NCBI GenBank assembly: GCA_964453435.1
Contig: CAYVQZ010000021.1
Span: forward strand, 1-64,000
DNA from: CAYVQZ01 sp964453435
GTDB taxonomy: Bacteria; Abyssobacteria; SURF-5
Direction of reading: 5' to 3'
Length of the DNA stretch: 64,000 nt
Shown piece by piece: positions 63,486 through 64,000 of this stretch. The translations under genes and the position numbers were made by a program. The notes under the pieces were generated by a model that was not told where the DNA came from, made no database searches, and saw only the letters and a program-made list of their open reading frames with translations. How positions within the stretch are numbered: the first letter of the stretch is position 1; every line of letters begins with the position of its first letter.

Positions 63486-64000
63486 TCAGTACGCGCCGTA
63501 TTTCTTGATCGCGCGCACCATTGCAAGGTAATTCTCGGGCTTGCAGCCGGGGTGGATGGTGTTCGACGACGAGATGATGTATCCTCCGCCGGGCGCCGCG
63601 TCCTCGATTGCCTGCTTGACCGCCTGCTCCACCTCTTCTTCAGTCCCCGAGGGCAGCAATTCGCAGCAATCGATATTGCCACAAAGGCAGATTTTGTCGC
63701 CGCAATGGGCTTTCACCTTCTTGAGGTCCATGCCTCCCTGCGGCTGGAGCGGATGAATCCCGTCGAAACCGACCTCGACGAGCCGGTCGAGAATCGGCCA
63801 GATGTTGCCGTCGGTATGTTTCAGCGCTTTTCCGCCCTTTTCGTGAACCACGTCCACGAGCTCTTTCAGATACGGGCCGATGAATTCGTCGAATTGGGCG
63901 GGAGACATCATGGTGTTGGAATTGAAAGCGAGGTCGTCCTCGAACACGACCGCGTCGGCGCCCGCCTCAAGGGCCGCTGCCGCCTCCTCTTTATGATAAT
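63486..64000 (-). CDS. Uroporphyrinogen decarboxylase-family protein, partial
   Basis: The C-terminal 171 or so residues of a UroD-superfamily protein; the frame stays open to the right edge of the window. KALKHTDGNIWPILD, GIHPLQPQGGMDLKKVK, ICLCGNIDC and SSSNTIHPGCKPENYLAMV are typical of MtaA/MtbA-like corrinoid methyltransferases rather than of true HemE. His and Cys residues in HTDGN and LCGNIDC would bind zinc. Such proteins transfer methyl groups from methylated corrinoids. Its distance from the heme block and divergent sequence argue against HemE. Confidence 0.82.
   Translation of the reverse strand, partial: YHKEEAAAALEAGADAVVFEDDLAFNSNTMMSPAQFDEFIGPYLKELVDVVHEKGGKALKHTDGNIWPILDRLVEVGFDGIHPLQPQGGMDLKKVKAHCGDKICLCGNIDCCELLPSGTEEEVEQAVKQAIEDAAPGGGYIISSSNTIHPGCKPENYLAMVRAIKKYGAY

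Noticed and set aside
1..64000. CRISPR array, rRNA or tRNA genes
   Set aside because: No regularly spaced direct repeats, no rRNA sequence and no cloverleaf with a T-loop word were found in the spacers by eye; a tRNA search program would settle the last point.

Overview
The window reads as one chromosome segment of an uncultured, anaerobic, envelope-bearing bacterium with moderately high GC. Three things suggest this. There is a complete Rnf ferredoxin:NAD+ oxidoreductase operon. Heme is made by the siroheme-dependent Ahb route, with oxygen-sensitive radical-SAM steps instead of HemE/F/G/H. System II (ResB/CcsA) genes for cytochrome c maturation are also present. I cannot assign a phylum with confidence; the gene mix and repeat-rich spacers resemble metagenome-assembled candidate-phylum genomes.

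Layout. (1) Bases 1-14,540 are an accessory island, mostly transcribed leftward. A SNF2-type helicase, a HigB-like toxin with a HigA/ImmA antitoxin, a Mod-type DNA methyltransferase and a Res-type helicase-nuclease form one run. A GxxExxY gene bounded by 19-bp inverted repeats sits between mod and res. A two-gene unit with a near-consensus promoter (62-aa protein plus a tail-anchored protein) follows. Spacers full of mosaic repeats lie at both ends (56-829 and 13.87-14.54 kb). (2) 14.5-24.2 kb holds a CocE-like lipoprotein hydrolase, a nucleoside hydrolase, GDP-mannose genes (manC, manA, manB), a DUF374 acyltransferase, uppP with an apparent ATT start, and a nitronate monooxygenase-like enzyme. 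(3) 24.5-29.2 kb holds resB, ccsA, a PtsN-like IIA protein and a CBS-domain cation/proton antiporter. (4) 29.4-41.9 kb is the heme block: an L,D-transpeptidase gene, sirC/met8, a hemX-like gene, hemA, hemC, cobA-hemD, ahbC, hemB, ahbD, ahbA, ahbB and hemL, all leftward. (5) 42.0-48.2 kb holds a Ser/Thr kinase gene and rnfCDGEAB. (6) 48.6-51.1 kb is a rightward preQ0 operon, queD-queE-queC-folE2, divergent from rnf with recognisable promoters for both. (7) 51.9-57.9 kb, rightward, holds a haloalkane-dehalogenase-like hydrolase, IolN-, alcohol dehydrogenase- and IolM-like inositol catabolism genes, and an acyl-CoA ligase. (8) 57.9-64 kb holds a prepilin peptidase, a dolichyl-phosphate-mannose-synthase-like GT2, a GT39-like membrane glycosyltransferase, a DUF6786-like protein and a UroD-family gene cut by the window edge.

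How the genes fit together. hemA/hemL make aminolevulinate. HemB, HemC and HemD/CobA carry it to precorrin-2, and the Met8-like protein carries it to siroheme. AhbAB, AhbC and AhbD then make heme, which ResB/CcsA can attach to cytochromes. ManA, ManB and ManC supply GDP-mannose, which the GT2 and GT39 pair could use for lipid-linked mannosylation. FolE2, QueD, QueE and QueC convert GTP to preQ0. The main novelty is the composite restriction island. The GxxExxY cassette in it has supplied the last two bases of the mod stop codon and the first codons of res, and the methyltransferase has a low-GC central recognition region.
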